A DNA stretch of 64,000 nt from Trametes villosa (GCA_002964805.2 PUDQ02000105.1:1-64000); one strand, 5' to 3'. Shown: positions 35,466 through 47,866, counted from the stretch's first letter. Numbers and translations are program-made. The notes: generated from the sequence alone by a model not told the origin.

Positions 35466-37586
35466 ATGTATCGACTGCCCCTCGATATATGCGAGCGCAT
35501 CATCGATATGGTTGTCCTGCTGGACCGTCGCAGCCACCCGGCCTCCTGTTATCCGCTTTACCTCCGCGACCTCTGTGCATGCGCGCTGACGTGCCAGGAC
35601 TGGCTCCCTCGGAGCCGCTACAACTTGTACCGTCGCATCCGGATAGCTGTGCCTAGCGACGTCGAAAGTCTATCCGAGACTGTCCGCCGCCGCCCCTTCC
35701 TTGGAGACCTCGTACACGAGCTCGTGGTTGGACGCGCAAAGCCAGTCCGCCCGGCGGCCGCCAAACTCTACCTACCGTTCGCCGGAGAAGCTCTCGTGCA
35801 GGCTCTCAGGAACACCCTCACCCTGACGCTCAGCCACGTCGACTGGGACGGCCTGCCTCACACGTACCACGCCCTCGCCGCACAATACCCGATCGTGGAG
35901 CTCAACATCGTCGGCGGGCATTTTCGCTCCGTTTTGGACCTCGCGCGCGTGGCGTGGGCGTTCCAACCTCGTCTGCGTGCGCTCAAAATTGCCGATGTCG
36001 AGTTCGACAAGCCTAGGGACGACACAGGCGCGACGAATGTGGCCGACAGACGAGCCCATGCTCTGTGTCCTAACCTGGAACGGCTTGAGGTCCTCCGAGT
36101 CGGCGGCATGCATGAAGCGGTGAGTCTGAGTCGCCCACACGATTTCTATCCTTCTTGAGCATTCGGGGCATTCACCGTTGAAATTTGCGAACATAGATCT
36201 TCCCGTACGGACTCTTCGGCGCAAATGTCACGGAGCTGACGATATGGTGGTCCTCGACGCGCTCAGCTGAGTCAGATTGTGAGCATAGTCCCGGATTGCT
36301 ACAGCCTTCATATACGTGAATGATACGGCGACAGGTGCCTCTTTCTTCCAGAGCCACGCTCGACTTCCGCGCCTCCAGCAACTGACGTGGCACTTCATAG
36401 AGGAGCGCACAGTAGGGCTAAGCGGCTCACTCGCATCCTTCGTAGAGCGCCTCAGCACCGCTACCGATCGACTACTCCAGGAGTCCGACAACCGCCCACC
36501 CCTCACGATATTAATCTGTTTCGAACCGTTCATCTGGGAGACCTTCCCGCTGCTAGCTACGGTTACTCGCACAGCGTTCCTCCGCGCGTTGTTCTCCAAG
36601 ACCGCCGTCTGGGAGCGGCTTCTGCAATACCGCGGTCTGCAGCATCTCTACGTCGTCGTCTCCGAGACCGTTACTTCGGAGCGCGATGCGGCGTGGTGGA
36701 CGGCGGAAGTGTCCGCTCGAGTCGGTAGCCCCAAGTTGAGTGCGCGCGTAGAGGCGCTAGAAATTGGTGAGCCACTCGCAGTTCAGCGTTCAAATGCGGA
36801 AGTCGGTCCTGACAGGAAAATCATCTCCTCGCGCCGTAGACCCTGTTCTCTTGTGGTTGGGCGAGTGGACCGTCCCGCAGGACAAGACGCGGTCAGGGAT
36901 TTCGTACCCGGCCAACTGGATGCAAGAGGACTTCCTCCATCCGATGGCTCTTCGCATCGCGGTGCGCGACGCTGTCGTGCCCGACCTTCTCGCGCAGGCT
37001 CTAGACGATCCCCTCGGGCCGTGCTTCTCCGAAGATTCGGAGCCGCGATCCACGAAATTTATGATATGTTTCGACGTGAGCCGTTCCCTCGTCGTAGGGG
37101 TCCCGACAGCCCGAGTCGCTGACAACAGAATCGCTGCGGCGGCAGTTCTGCAATAGCGAGCCGCCCAGGTACTTCCGCGGAAAGGACGTCGAGGTCCGAG
37201 TCGGCGAGCGCGAGGACGCCGCGTTCCAGGGCGCGCCTTCCGTTGCGGCAGCTCGGGCGCGGTGCGGTTCGCTGCCCGACAAGAACGATGGCTCGGGTGG
37301 TGCGACGTCTCTCATGCGCGTCGCGCTGGTCGAGAGAGTCGCTTGGGAGCTCAAACGGTTTACGGTAAGCGGGTTCTTCGCTCGGCGAGGATTGCGGTGC
37401 TAATTGCGGCCCTCTCGTGAACGCCAGGAGGAGCTGGAGCGACAGAACTATCCTTTGATATACCGCGGCCGGAAGGTCGCCTTCGACCATCTGGAAATCG
37501 TCGACTTGCGGAAATATGGGGATACTGTACGACCGACGCTCCAGATCCTGTCTGAGTTCCGAGAACTCTATCACGGTCCATCCTGA
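35466..37586 (+). CDS. F-box-family protein, copy E
   Basis: Exon 1 is 35466-36119. It starts MYRLPLDICERIIDMVVLL, an F-box-like motif, then CALTCQDWLPRSRYNLYRRI and leucine-rich segments up to RLEVLRVGGMHEA. Later exons: IFPYGLFGANVTELTIWW (from about 36197), a long exon with SERDAAWWTAEVSARV (ends 36766), DPVLLWLGEWTVPQD, a block with RVALVERVAWELKRFT, and the last with FDHLEIVDLRKYG and LYHGPS. No frame break is visible. It is the first F-box gene of the array, next to intact sod2. Role by family: substrate receptor of an SCF ubiquitin ligase. Confidence 0.8.
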
Positions 37587-37679
37587 GGACTTCTCCGCAT
37601 CGACGTGAGTCTAACTTCGAGCCTCCGTTTTTTAGTATGATTACTATGCTGAAGGTCACTGTGTAGAATGTACAGGAAG

Positions 37680-38580
37680 GATAGCTCGGTGATGTCATAC
37701 ATGCGACTTGTGGAGACGACAGGCGGGCGATAACAGAGGCTGTCGGGGATAACACGCCCACAAGTACAGGGCCTCCGCGAGGTACTGCATATTGGACAGG
37801 ATAGCGGCGGGCTGGAGCTACCTGCGGTGAGCAACTTTCGCTCCTCTGCATCGAAAGTGCGATGATTGTTAACGATTAGAACTACTGACAGCTCGCTTGT
37901 ACGAGGGTTCTCCCATCCTCAGCGACGGACAGCGGAGACGCCGACGGCCGAACACACGCACGGCGCGCCTCCAGAGTCCAGTGCTGCCGCCGCCCTGGCA
38001 GATTTCCTGCGCTCTCCCGGCCGTCAGCGCGCCCGTTCCTCCCGGCTGCCTGGGAAGCGCTGTGCCTGGGCCGTGCACTTGCTCGGAACTGCACCCCACG
38101 GATGCTATGTATCTGTATCCGATATACTCCTGAACTCTTTTTCTGAGTTCGTCCTTCTCGGGTGCGGCTGCTCATGGCTTCGGGCGCGAGTGTAATAGGG
38201 TCATGCGGCCTTTTGGTTGGGCTGTCGGGGTGCTACACGCTCTAGGTTCCCTGCGTGCCGTCGTGCGGAGTGGGCGTTCACGGCAGATGGCTTCATCTTC
38301 TGAGATAGGCGAGTCTCTTCTTCGCACTGCCTATGCGACCGCTGACCCACATACAGGTCGGAACGGCCACGGTTGTTGGCAGGACCACTGCCATGGGCCC
38401 ACCGGACGTCCGTGGACGCCGGCGGAATACGGTGTCAACCTCGAGCCCAAGGCAGCCGGACGTCGAGTCTGCACTCGCCATCAGGAATAGCGGTGCTCAT
38501 TGGGCGTCCGTGCGGTTACATTGCCGTGCTTCTCGTTCATTGTTCAGTGGGTCATTGACTGAACTCTGATACCAGGCGTC
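37680..38580 (+). repeat. Array spacer: dynamin-1 remnant, S and T
   Basis: A short dynamin-1-like piece (37780-37860, ending in a former splice donor GCGGTGAGC) is followed by spacer S (37880-38135) and spacer T (38195-38575, with TCATTGACTGAACTCTGATACCAGGC near its end). The same order is seen before F-box copies G and H. No intact gene is seen; the leader intron of copy F starts near 38719. Confidence 0.65.
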
Positions 38581-38778
38581 TTGCGCGCGGATTGCCGATA
38601 AGAATAGCGTCTGGTTTAGACCAGACCCCCGTGCCCAGGCGTTCATAAAGCGTGGAGTGAATACGAGCCTCGCCGAGCTACTCGGATCCCCTCACTTGCG
38701 ACCATCTGCCCTATGTGAGTCCTTGCCCCGATTCGTCCGGGTGGACATGGACATGCCAGCTCATACCAAACAAGCAGA

Positions 38779-40927
38779 ATGGAACGGTCTCGGTTGCCTC
38801 TCGATGTCTGCGAACGCATCATCGATCTGGCGGTCGTAATAAACCGCCGCATCCCCAAAGATCCCGACCGTAGTTCCCACACTTTTATTCAGCATACAAG
38901 CTATCCGCTATACCTCAGCGACCTCTCTGTATGCGCACTGACTTGCCAGGACTGGGTACCTCGTAGCCGCTACAACCTATATCGCCGCGTTCGGGTCCGT
39001 GACCTCAACGACGTCGAGAGCCTCTCCGAGACTTTCCACCGCCATCCCTTCCTCGGAGAACTCGCCAAAGAGCTTGTCGTGGGACATTGGTCAAGATCCT
39101 GGAACGAAATCCAATCCTACGTGCCTTTTGCTCGAGATGCTCTCGTGCGTGCTCTGCCGAACATCCGGATCTTGACGATCAGCAATATCCAGTGGCTTGC
39201 TCTACCCCACATGTACCATAATCACGCCGCACAATACCCCATCACCGAACTCAATATTGCCGGCGTATACTTTCCCTCCGCTCTGGACTTCGCTCGCTTA
39301 GTGTGGGCATTTCAAGCTCGCCTGCACACCCTGAAGATTGTCGATCTCCTCTGTGATACTTGGACGCAAGGCGCCATTGCTCAAAACGTAGTCGAGAGGC
39401 GGGCCCGCGCACTGTGTCCTGAGCTTGAAAGGCTTGAAGTAATCCGAGTGTATGGCGTACTACATGAAGCGGTCAGTCCGAGTCGCGGCTACTAGTACTT
39501 CCACCTTCTTTGAACATTCACTCTCTGCCTGATGTAGATTTTCCTTCCCGGATGTTTCGGCATGAACATCACGGAGCTCGTCCTGTGGTGGTCATCGACT
39601 GACTCCGGGAAGGCGGACGGTGAGAGCAATCCTTGGACTCAGAGGAGGAATGTGTGTACTGATAAAGCGGAGCGACAGGTGCATCTTTCTTCGGGGCTCA
39701 CTGTCGGCTTCCACGCCTCCAGAAAGTGACATGGCACTTTGTAGAGGGGCTGAAGGAGGGGCTGAGCCCCTCATTCGCATCCTTCGTAGAGCTGTTTAGC
39801 GACGCTGTCGGTCGACTACTCTCCGATGCCAACGGCCCCCGCCCACCCGTCGCAATATCACTATGCTTCGAACGCGCGTACATCAAGGCCCTAGACGCCC
39901 CGATGCTGTCTACCATCACTCGCACATCCTTCCTCGGCTCATTGTTCTCCAATTTCGCACTTTGGAAGACACTTCTACAACATGGCAGCGTGCAACATCT
40001 CCACATTGTTGTTCCCGAGCCTACCTCCTCGAAGTACAATGCGGCATGGTGGACGGCAGAAATATCCGCTCGCCTCGGCGACTCCGACAAGTTCAGTGCA
40101 GGCGTCAAGGTGCACAGTGAAATCGGTGAGTCGCCTATAACACAATATTCTGCCGAGATGGCTCCTGACTTGGCCATGACTTATTCGCGCCCAAGACCCG
40201 GCTCTCTTGTGGTTGGGTGAATGGACAATTCCACAACAGGGAACTCATCGATACCCGTTCAGCTGTTGGCTTGAACAGGGCTTCGACCCTCCGATGGCGA
40301 TTGGCATTGCTGCGCGCGATGCTGTCGTGCCCCAACTTCTTGCACAGATTCTAGAAGATCCCCACGGGTTGTACTTCTCAGGACTCCAGTTCTTCGGTCA
40401 TCATGAGCAGCTAGTCATACGTTTCGACGTAGGCCCTTCTCTAAATAGTTGTTTCGACAGTCGCTAACGACAAAGTCTTTACGCCATTAGTTCCAACGTA
40501 CTACCGAGACACCCGAAGACTACTTCGACAAGAGTATTCGATTCGACAAACGTGAACTTGCCGCCTCTTTCCAAAAATCGCCCTCCGTTGTGTCGGCTCT
40601 CGCGTTGTGCGGTTCGCGGTCCGTCAATGGCGCAGGCTCTGGTGTAGCGCCTCTCATGTGTGTTGCACTGGTCGAGAAAGTCGTTTGGGAGCTGAAACAG
40701 TTCACGGTGAGCAGGCGCTCCACTAGGCCAAGATTGCAGTGCTAATTGCGGTCCTCGTGAACGTTGAGGAGCAGGAGATAACGAGATTCGTTCCCTGGAC
40801 CTTTCGTGGCCGGCAAGTGGCCTTCGACCATGTAGAGATCATCGATTTGCGTAGGTTCAAAAACAGCATACACCCGAGGCTACAGATTCTCCCCGAGTTC
40901 CGCAAGCTCTATGACGGTCCATCATAA
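38779..40927 (+). CDS. F-box-family protein, copy F
   Basis: The start MERSRLPLDVCERIIDL follows a leader intron (GTGAGTCCTTG donor, AAGCAG acceptor). Exon 1 ends with GVLHEA at about 39471. Later exons: IFLPGCFGMNITELVLWW, a block with YNAAWWTAEISARLG, DPALLWLGEWTIPQQG, FQRTTETPEDYFDK...ELKQFT, and the last with AFDHVEIIDLRRF and LYDGPS. The last intron appears to use a TTGAG acceptor. All exons are open. It resembles H most closely in exon 1. Confidence 0.8.
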
Positions 40928-41145
40928 CTCCTAACGACGTCGCAAACGTGAATACCGCAAGGAGGACTCGACTGAATCGATGTGAGTCTGACTTTATGGC
41001 TGTGTTGTTACGATAGATTTTCAACGCATGACTGAAGGCGCCCGGTCTCACCCTGCCGGCCACTACACAGAATGTACGGGGAAATAGCTCGATAATATCA
41101 TGTCCGCGATTTGTGCATATCACGAATGTCACCCTGGAGCTATGC

Positions 41146-42769
41146 GCCCGGTCACAAGCAGAAGTTGCATAGCGTGCGCTGCACGTTCTCGAGCCGCTTC
41201 GCCGGGAGCTCGTCGCGCTCGACCACGGCGGACGAGTCCTCGCCAAACTACGCGTCGCCGCGATCGTGCAGCTGCCTTGCTAACGCGTACAAAGAATGGT
41301 GGTCGATCGACAGCGGAACCCTGTCGATCACACGCTGCAAGTCCGAGTTGATCAGCGCGCCGTCACGCGAGGCGAGAGGCGGAGGAGGCAGAGAACCTTG
41401 TACGCGACCTCGAGGTACGCGCGGACCGCGGTCATAAACTACAGCTCCTGCTCGTACTCGTCAGCTTCGTTCAGCTTCCCGAAGTCGCCCGCCCTCAGCT
41501 CGGCCTCCTTCGCCCGCTCTTCCTGGGCGGAAGGGTGGGCGCAAAGGTCCTCATGGGCCCGGTGCCGGATGGCGTGGGCGGTGCAAGTCCGTAGGAAGGC
41601 AAGGCGGGTGTACTCTCCCTCATCATAGACAAACACGCCGCCGCCTTCTTCGAAAACGCCTGCGGCGTGTCCGGCTCCCCATCCAAGTCATCGTCCGAGC
41701 TCGAGCTACTGCACAGCAGGTAGGTGTCGCTACTCTGAACGTGCCGTAGGCCGCGGCAAGTCCTCAGAACCACGCCTATTGCTTCTGGGCTCGAGGTGTA
41801 CACGTGTCGGACGCACGCCGATCCATGTGCACCCGTGCTTCCTTCTGGTTCGGTGCTCGCAACGCAGTCGTTTTGCGTGCCAGCTGGATTACGCCGGCGG
41901 TCGTACGTGAGCAGTATTGTTGCGAGACTCAGACGCGAAATGTTTTATCTCCAAAAGTGAATGCCGGTGCAACCAACAGCGCAGGCGCACCCGCAGGCGC
42001 AGCTGGGGTGACGCGCTCAGCGACTGCCTTCCAGGCGCGCGGCTCCTGGTCCTTCAGTAAGTCACGTTTCGCGGCACCACGATAGGGAATGGTAGTTTTG
42101 CGTGAACGACATGTTCTCGAGAGCGAGGTCCGCGCGGATCGGTACCTGAGCAGCCTTCGCGCAGCTGTTCGCGAGCTCCGCCACCACCAGGCTGTGTCAT
42201 GAATAAGTCGGCAGCGAACGGCGAGAGGAGGAGGGGCACACACCCGATGACGGCCTTGAGCTTACCGTACCAGTCGGGCTCGACGCAGACGACGCCCGCG
42301 CCGGTTTCTCGGACGTCTCCTGCACGTCCTCAAAGCACGCCGCGACAGCGTCCGGGCGGCCCGCCAGAATTGCTTGACGAGCGCGACCTGCGCCGCATAC
42401 GGGACGGTCGCAGGCAGCTCGCGCGTGACGGGGCTGGATACAACTCCTAGTCAGTGCACCCGCACGCCATGCGGCGCGGACGTTGGCACCACGTTCTTGA
42501 ACGCGCCTGCGAGCTAAGTGTGCTCGTGCGTGCCGTGGATGCGCGCGCCGAGCTCGGCGAGGAAGCGCGTGACGAGCGCGGGGAAGAACGTGGAGGGCTC
42601 GGTCATGGTAGCGGGCAGGAGCGCCTCGAGCCGCGCGGCGACCGACATGAGTTCTTCTGGCAGAACTCACGCCTGAGATAGCTTCTACGAGGCTGTGCCT
42701 TCGGGCACTCCGGCGGTCGATGACCACAATGCTGGGGAGGTCGAGGTCGATGAGGGCTCTGCGGGATCC
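41146..42769 (-). pseudogene. Dynamin-2-like remnant 1
   Basis: On the minus strand it begins with a decayed P-loop exon ([20 protein letters not shown] where the intact gene has GNQSAGKSS), jumps straight to the stalk, and ends with a GED-like tail (VERDELPAKRLENVQRTL). The GTPase exons G2 to G4 are absent. There is an in-frame TAG in the GED. It cannot hydrolyse GTP. Confidence 0.8.
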
Positions 42770-43225
42770 TGAGCTCGCCGCCGCTGCCGGACTAGGGCGC
42801 GATGTTCTTTCAGGAGAGGGGTTAGTCGATGGCCGCCGCCGTTGAACTTGAGCGCGAGCTGGAGCTTGATCTGGCCCTTGAGCGAGGTCGCCTTGGCGTA
42901 GGACTGCTCCGCAGCGTTTAGGTAGGCTAATCAGGTATACTTAATGATGCTTCTTGCTCTGGAGCTCCATGTCCTGGCACGGGATGTGCAGCACCAGGGC
43001 CTGCAGCAGGAGGTGCGTCAGTACAATATGAATAGAGCGTGACGGAAAGAACGCACACCACAGATGTAATCGAGCTGGGGACGCGAGTACTAGAGGCCGC
43101 GGGCAGCGGCGAGTAAGAGAAACGCGCGGGGGACCGGGCGGCGGGCCGGCGAGCGAGAGGGACGCGCGGGGGACGGCACAAGATACCGATCGTGCAGCGC
43201 GGGCGATGGCGGCGAGAATGGACAT
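42770..43225 (-). pseudogene. sod2 remnant 1, fused to dynamin remnant 1
   Basis: The presequence exon (start near 43225, MSILAAIARAARSV) carries a small internal duplication with the repeated block CGCGCGGGGGAC. The second exon is damaged by stops and stops matching at NLAPQSGSGGEL, where it joins the dynamin remnant. The metal ligands of the C-terminal half are gone. Confidence 0.8.
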
Positions 43226-43479
43226 CGTGTATTCGGCCGTCGTGGACGTCGGGAGGAAGACGACGAGCTCGCGCGTCGGGATACGCGCTGATGATGTCAT
43301 CACGCCCGCCACGTGCGCCTTCGACCGCATTCGCCCGCTTCGATCCTTCCTTCTCCTCCCGTTTTTCCGACCTCCTCCTGCACGCTCAGCTGAACTTATA
43401 GAGTGGCACTTCGCGCTTCCACGCATTCAGTTGCGAACAATACTTGCGGCGATATAAGTCACAAACTGGCCGACTGAAC

Positions 43480-43680
43480 CACTGTTGGAGACGCAAGCGA
43501 ACTCTCGAGCATTCAAGTTCTCGTATCTCCAGCGTCTTATGCTCGTGCTTACTAGGTGACGTGCTCCTGCAACATGTGCGATACTATCCACAGGCACATA
43601 TATTCTGCTTGAAGGGGTTTGTCGCGCTCTTCGACTCCGTATCTGACCTCCGCACAGCTCCAGGAATCGAGACTGGACGT
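43480..43680 (+). repeat. Array spacer R, second copy
   Basis: Matches 34690-34950 over text such as CTTATGCTCGTGCTTACTAGG and the following GCTTGAAGGGGTTTGTCGCG. It lacks the first third of the first copy. Confidence 0.65.
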
Positions 43681-43689
43681 TGACTCTAG

Positions 43690-44870
43690 TAGGTCGCTAT
43701 CGGAAATACGCGAGGAGCGCGAACATACGCCTCCCAAGTCCTCGCTCCTGCTGCGAGACCCAAACGCGTGTTGAACACGATCTTTATTCAGGCAGGAGTA
43801 AGACGACAGCTTACTTTACAGCAGATTGAAGCCGCTGGTACAGCAACTCCAGAGCAACACGAAAGTAAATTAACCGCAACCAGAGGAAACAAGAACACGA
43901 CTAGCATGGACACGCTGATGTTCGTGACGCGACATCCCCACCAACCGTTGTATACAGACCCCAGCTCAACAGCGCATGGTACAATCTCGAGGCTCTGTCC
44001 TTTCGCAAGTAGCTCTGCGTGTTACCGTACAGTCCGCGCTTCCGCAACGGTCGCCCTTGTTCACAGCCTGTGAGTGTCGACGTGCATGCATCTAGCTTCA
44101 AGTGCTTATATCCCTGATTGCGTTCACGACTCATCCGCTCAGCGCCGATATCGCCTCATACCGACGAGGCTAGCATGTGACTGGCTAGAAAGTAGCGCTA
44201 TGCATAGGTCAGTAGCAGTGCCGTCATTGCGTCTCCCCTTTGCGCAGTCTTCGAAAGGCGAGCAGCCCACGGAGTCCCGGAGCTCTGTCACTTCTTGAAC
44301 TTCGCGAGTCCGCGCACCCGCGGAGGTGCAGGTACTCCGCGACGCGCCGTTGGTACGATGCCCCCTCGCACGCCCACGCGCGAACGCTGGCGGTGCACGA
44401 CGGGAGGATTGTGTTCAAAACGCATGGATACCGCCTTCTCCGCGCCTATCCCCTAGATCTCTAGCACTTTGTCTTTTGGGAGTTACACTCTACGGCTCTC
44501 GCAGCTCTTCTCTGCACCATGCGTTCATCGGCTTGTCTCGCTTGGGGTTTCGGCGAGAACTTGGATCTGGAGGCCACGTCGGATGCCGCCCGCGAGAGAC
44601 GCGAATGGCGAATAGGCCTTCTCCCCTCATACTGCGTGCCGCAACGTCCCATTACTTTGCTCCGTGAGTCTAGAGGTTTTAGTCGCAGCCGTCATCAGGG
44701 TCCTTCACCCTCAGGAGTCCTAACGTTATCCTTGCCACCACAGACTACTCACAAGACAGCCCTTCCTCACGTCTGTGCGACGCGCTGCCCGCCAGCCAGG
44801 TACACATCATCAGCAACATCAGCAACGACCCGCACCCCGCCCAAACACGATGGAATGCATCACCTCTGTG
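43690..44870. other. Unassigned spacer in the array
   Basis: No family motif is recognised. A plus-strand frame at 44240-44464 (ending RLLRAYPLDL) and one at 44519-45025 are open, but the second runs into the dynamin-1 remnant. I cannot tell whether 43690-44470 holds a gene fragment. Confidence 0.35.
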
Positions 44871-44879
44871 GCTCGCGCT

Positions 44880-45830
44880 GCGCTCCTCGCCGCGCTCTCC
44901 GCCCCTTCCGAATGCGGGGAACGAGTCGCCACCGAGGCCGACAGATCCCCATGGCGACTCGGAGCACCGTCCACGCCGGATCCGTTGAGGGACTCGACGA
45001 GCTCATTCGCCTTCTCGCACCGTAGAGCAAGTGTACCTTGACTATACTCCTGTTGCGCTTCGGTCTAATGAGAGCTCCTCCCCAGGGCCCGGACGGACGT
45101 CAGCCCGTCGCGCATCGCCGTCGTCGGTAGGAAGCGCGCGGGCGAGTCGAGCTTCGTCGAGGCCACCGCCCGTGTACGTCCAGCATGTCCGTGTCCAATG
45201 TACGGAAGCAGTTTCAACGTCTGCCCGCATGCTAGTGTTCCCCGCGACGCGGGGCATGTACGCTGACCAATGAAGCTCCGCCTCTCGAAGGACGTGTAAG
45301 CATGCCACATCCCCATCCGCCGGCAGTTCGACGAGTATGGGTTCGCGGTTCACTCCGCCGATGAGGCCCAGGGGCCGCGCATGGCTTGAGCTCACCGGCG
45401 ACCTGCGCAACCAGGAGGCGGCTCATATCGCCAGAGAAGCCGACGCTCACGACCAGTGCGTCTCCCTTGCTACCGGCTTCCTATACCGCTCATCTCTTAC
45501 CTGCTTCGCCCCATACCGCGCTGAAGAAGCCGGGCGCGCTCGCAGCGGGTGTCATGGACGCAAAAGAAACTTGGGTGTAAGTCGTCGCCGGACACGCACG
45601 GCTTCTTCTGTGTTCGCCTGCACCGCGACGCCGAGCGCTGCGAGCGGATCAGCTATCCCAAGGGCCTCGCGGGCGAGGCGGAACAGACACTTTTCGGCCG
45701 CTGCGCCGGCAATACCGCCGTTTTGGGATCGAGTATTCGGTGCTCTTCCTGAGCGGCAAACCTATGGACCGCAACCGCGATATCACTCGGGCTGTATCTC
45801 ATTGCGGTGGGCACCTTTTGCCCCTCTTCA
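44880..45830 (+). pseudogene. Dynamin-1-like remnant in the array
   Basis: Reads like dynamin 1: an N-terminal part near 44950-45022 (ATRSTVHAGSVEGLDELIRLL), a broken P-loop GRKRAGESSFVEA near 45130-45160, a VPRDAG piece at 45239, and a stretch from about 45525 (KKPGALAAGVMDAKETWV then a stop). The G4 TKPD has become KKPG. Two further stops and frame shifts follow to the FLSGKPMDRNRDI part. Confidence 0.75.
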
Positions 45831-45861
45831 TCGAACGAGCAACCGGTTCTGACGGTCGGGA

Positions 45862-46290
45862 TTGCTGACAGCTCGTCTCCTATGGGGGTGTTCTCGTCCT
45901 CATGGACGGACAGCGGAGACGGCCGCCAAGCACATGTACCGCGCGGGGCTCCACACCCGTGTGTTCTGGCTGTCGGTACTGTATAGCGTTGTGCCCCAGC
46001 CATACGCGTGCTCCGATGACCTGTGCGCCACGGGTGCTATGTATCTGTACTCCGTATATGTGTGAACTCCTTGTCTTGGCTTCGCTGGTTTTGTTCTTCT
46101 GAGAGGCGGCGCAGGGGGGCTGCTAATAGCTTCGGGCGCATGTGTAATAGGGTCATGCGATTTTTGGTTGGGTTGTGGGGGTACTACGTGCTCGATGTTC
46201 ATGAACATCGGTGGGATACGCTGAGTATCTGTGCAGTTGCATTATCGTGCTTCATATTCTTTGTGTGGCGGTGGGTCATTGACTGAAAGT
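45862..46290 (+). repeat. Array spacers S and T
   Basis: S at 45862-46070 (with RTAETAAKH and CATGAMYLYSVYV when translated) and a shortened T at 46130-46290, lying between the dynamin-1 remnant and the leader of F-box copy G. Confidence 0.65.
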
Positions 46291-46446
46291 ACTCTGACAT
46301 CGGCCCGCGTTTCGCGCGCGGCTCGCCGCAAAGAAGCCAGACCCCGTGCCCAGCAATTCATCATGACAAAGCGTGCAGTGGATACGAGTGCCGCGTTGCT
46401 GAGATCCTCTCACCTGCGACCATCCATCCCGATATGTGAGTCCTTA

Positions 46447-46717
46447 TGTTGTGTTTGGCGCTTACGAGCGAGCTCGCGCGGCGCGCGCGCTATCGCGCGC
46501 ATCTCTCGGGATCGCGCGGATGGTGGCGCGCGGGCCCCTTATGTAGCCAGCCCGCCTCCCTACGCACGCCTTACGCGTTTGCTCTCCCTTTTTCCCCCAT
46601 CCCCGTCGCTCCTTTGCGCTGCAAACGCGCCCGTTCGTCCTCCCTCCCGTCGCCGCTCGTCGTCCGACATCGCGCGCTTAGACGCCGAACAAGCGCCCGC
46701 GACCGCGAAATCCTACA
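46447..46717 (+). repeat. Left LTR (271 bases)
   Basis: It starts TGTTGTGTTTGGCGC and ends AAATCCTACA. Positions 46501-46677 are absent from the right LTR; ATCGCGCGC occurs at 46492-46500 and again at 46669-46677. Confidence 0.9.
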
Positions 46718-46901
46718 CAAACGCGTACCCCCACTCTGAGGGCATTCGGAGCACCCGCCGCGACGACACGCGATCGACCTCGTCCGGCACCCCGACTCGA
46801 TTGAACCCCCCCGGCGACACGCGATCGACCTCGCCGGTTGACACTCGAACGACGAACCCCGCCGCTGCGCTCGCGATCGAACCCCCCGATTGACGCCGAA
46901 A

Positions 46902-47663
46902 ATGTCGCCGTCGATTATGAAGCTCAACGAGACCAACTACGCTGAGTGGTCTATGCTTATGGAGGCTCTGCTGGTCCGTAAGGGCCTGTGGGAGATCGCC
47001 TCGGGCGAAACCACGAGGCCGATGGGCTCGGAGGGCTCGAAGGCCGTCAAGGCCTGGAAGCGCAAGACTGCTGAAGCCCGCGCGGAGATCGTCCTCAATG
47101 TCGAACCTTCGGAGCTGCCGCACGTCCGGAGCCAGGACGCGGCTGAGGTCTGGGCCAACCTGCGGCTTGTGCATCAAGCTCGCGGATTCGGTACGCGCCT
47201 CTCTCGCCGTCGCGACTTCTTCCAGATGCGCAAGCACGACGATCAGCCCATGTCCGCGTGGATCGCGAACGTCCGCCGCGCTGCGTTCCAGCTCGAGGAA
47301 ATCGGCGCCGACCTCGACGATGAGGACGTCATCCTCGTCCTCACCAGTGGCCTCCCCCCTTCCTTCGAAAGCTTTGTCATCACGCTCGACGCCACCCCCA
47401 CCGAAGCGCTCACGCTCGACTACGTCGTCGCCCGCCTCCTGAATGAGGAGTCCCGCCAGTCCGTCGCCATGCCCCAGTCGAGCGACCTCGTGCTCATGGC
47501 TGCCGCCGCTCGCGCCCGCGTTCCCCTGCACATGATCACGTGCTATCGCTGCGCGCAGAAGGGCCACTACCAGGTCGACTGCCCCCTCAACGCTGCTGCT
47601 GCGCCGCCCGCCGCCATTGCCGGTGCCGCCTTCGTCGTCGAGGACGAAGAATGTGCGTTCTAG
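46902..47663 (+). CDS. Gag polyprotein of the LTR element
   Basis: The first ATG gives 253 residues. The N-terminal part, LNETNYAEWSMLMEALLVRKGLW, is the Copia-type gag start (UBN2/DUF4219-like), and the middle SAWIANVRRAAFQLEEIGADL and GLPPSFESFVITL are typical of the same capsid-like region. A CCHC zinc knuckle, CYRCAQKGHYQVDCP, lies near residues 213-227 and should bind RNA. The frame ends shortly after, where a protease would begin in an autonomous element. The frame is fully open, so it may still be made. Together with the LTRs it defines a TR-GAG type non-autonomous element. Confidence 0.9.
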   Translation: MSPSIMKLNETNYAEWSMLMEALLVRKGLWEIASGETTRPMGSEGSKAVKAWKRKTAEARAEIVLNVEPSELPHVRSQDAAEVWANLRLVHQARGFGTRLSRRRDFFQMRKHDDQPMSAWIANVRRAAFQLEEIGADLDDEDVILVLTSGLPPSFESFVITLDATPTEALTLDYVVARLLNEESRQSVAMPQSSDLVLMAAAARARVPLHMITCYRCAQKGHYQVDCPLNAAAAPPAAIAGAAFVVEDEECAF

Positions 47664-47772
47664 GATTCAGGGGCTGGTTAGTCGTGTTGATGCCGAAATT
47701 CGTTTTGTTCATTTCTTTTGTTCTCATATCACGCTCGTTGTATTTCGCTGCCACGCCTCGCTCGAGGGGCTG

Positions 47773-47866
47773 TGTTGTGTTTGGCGCTTACGAGCGAGCT
47801 CGCGCGGCGCGCGCGCTATCGCGCGCTTAGACGCCGAACAAGCGCCCGCGACCGCGAAATCCTACA
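47773..47866 (+). repeat. Right LTR (94 bases, internally deleted)
   Basis: Identical in text to the ends of the left LTR but lacking 177 bases. The two joined parts meet at a single ATCGCGCGC, the repeat that flanks the missing block in the left LTR. A GAGGGGC stretch just before it (47765-47771) may be the polypurine tract. Confidence 0.9.

Larger units (their letters stand above)
46447..47866 (+). mobile_element. Gag-only Copia-like LTR retroelement
   Basis: The element is 1420 bases, begins TG and ends CA, and is flanked by the 5-base direct repeat CCTTA (46442-46446 and 47867-47871). Without the insert the flanks read GTGAGTCCTTACTCCGAATC, which matches the leader intron of copy F. The left LTR is 46447-46717 (271 bases) and the right LTR 47773-47866 (94 bases). 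Only a gag frame lies between them; integrase, reverse transcriptase and protease are absent, so it depends on another element's proteins to move. No clear tRNA primer site was identified. Confidence 0.9.

Noticed and set aside
41146..43225. Intact dynamin or sod2 gene in the array
   Set aside because: In-frame stops, missing GTPase motifs and missing metal ligands show they are remnants.
46447..46717. The left LTR as a carrier of an insertion
   Set aside because: The block missing in the right LTR is bounded by direct repeats in the left, which is the pattern of a deletion in the right LTR.
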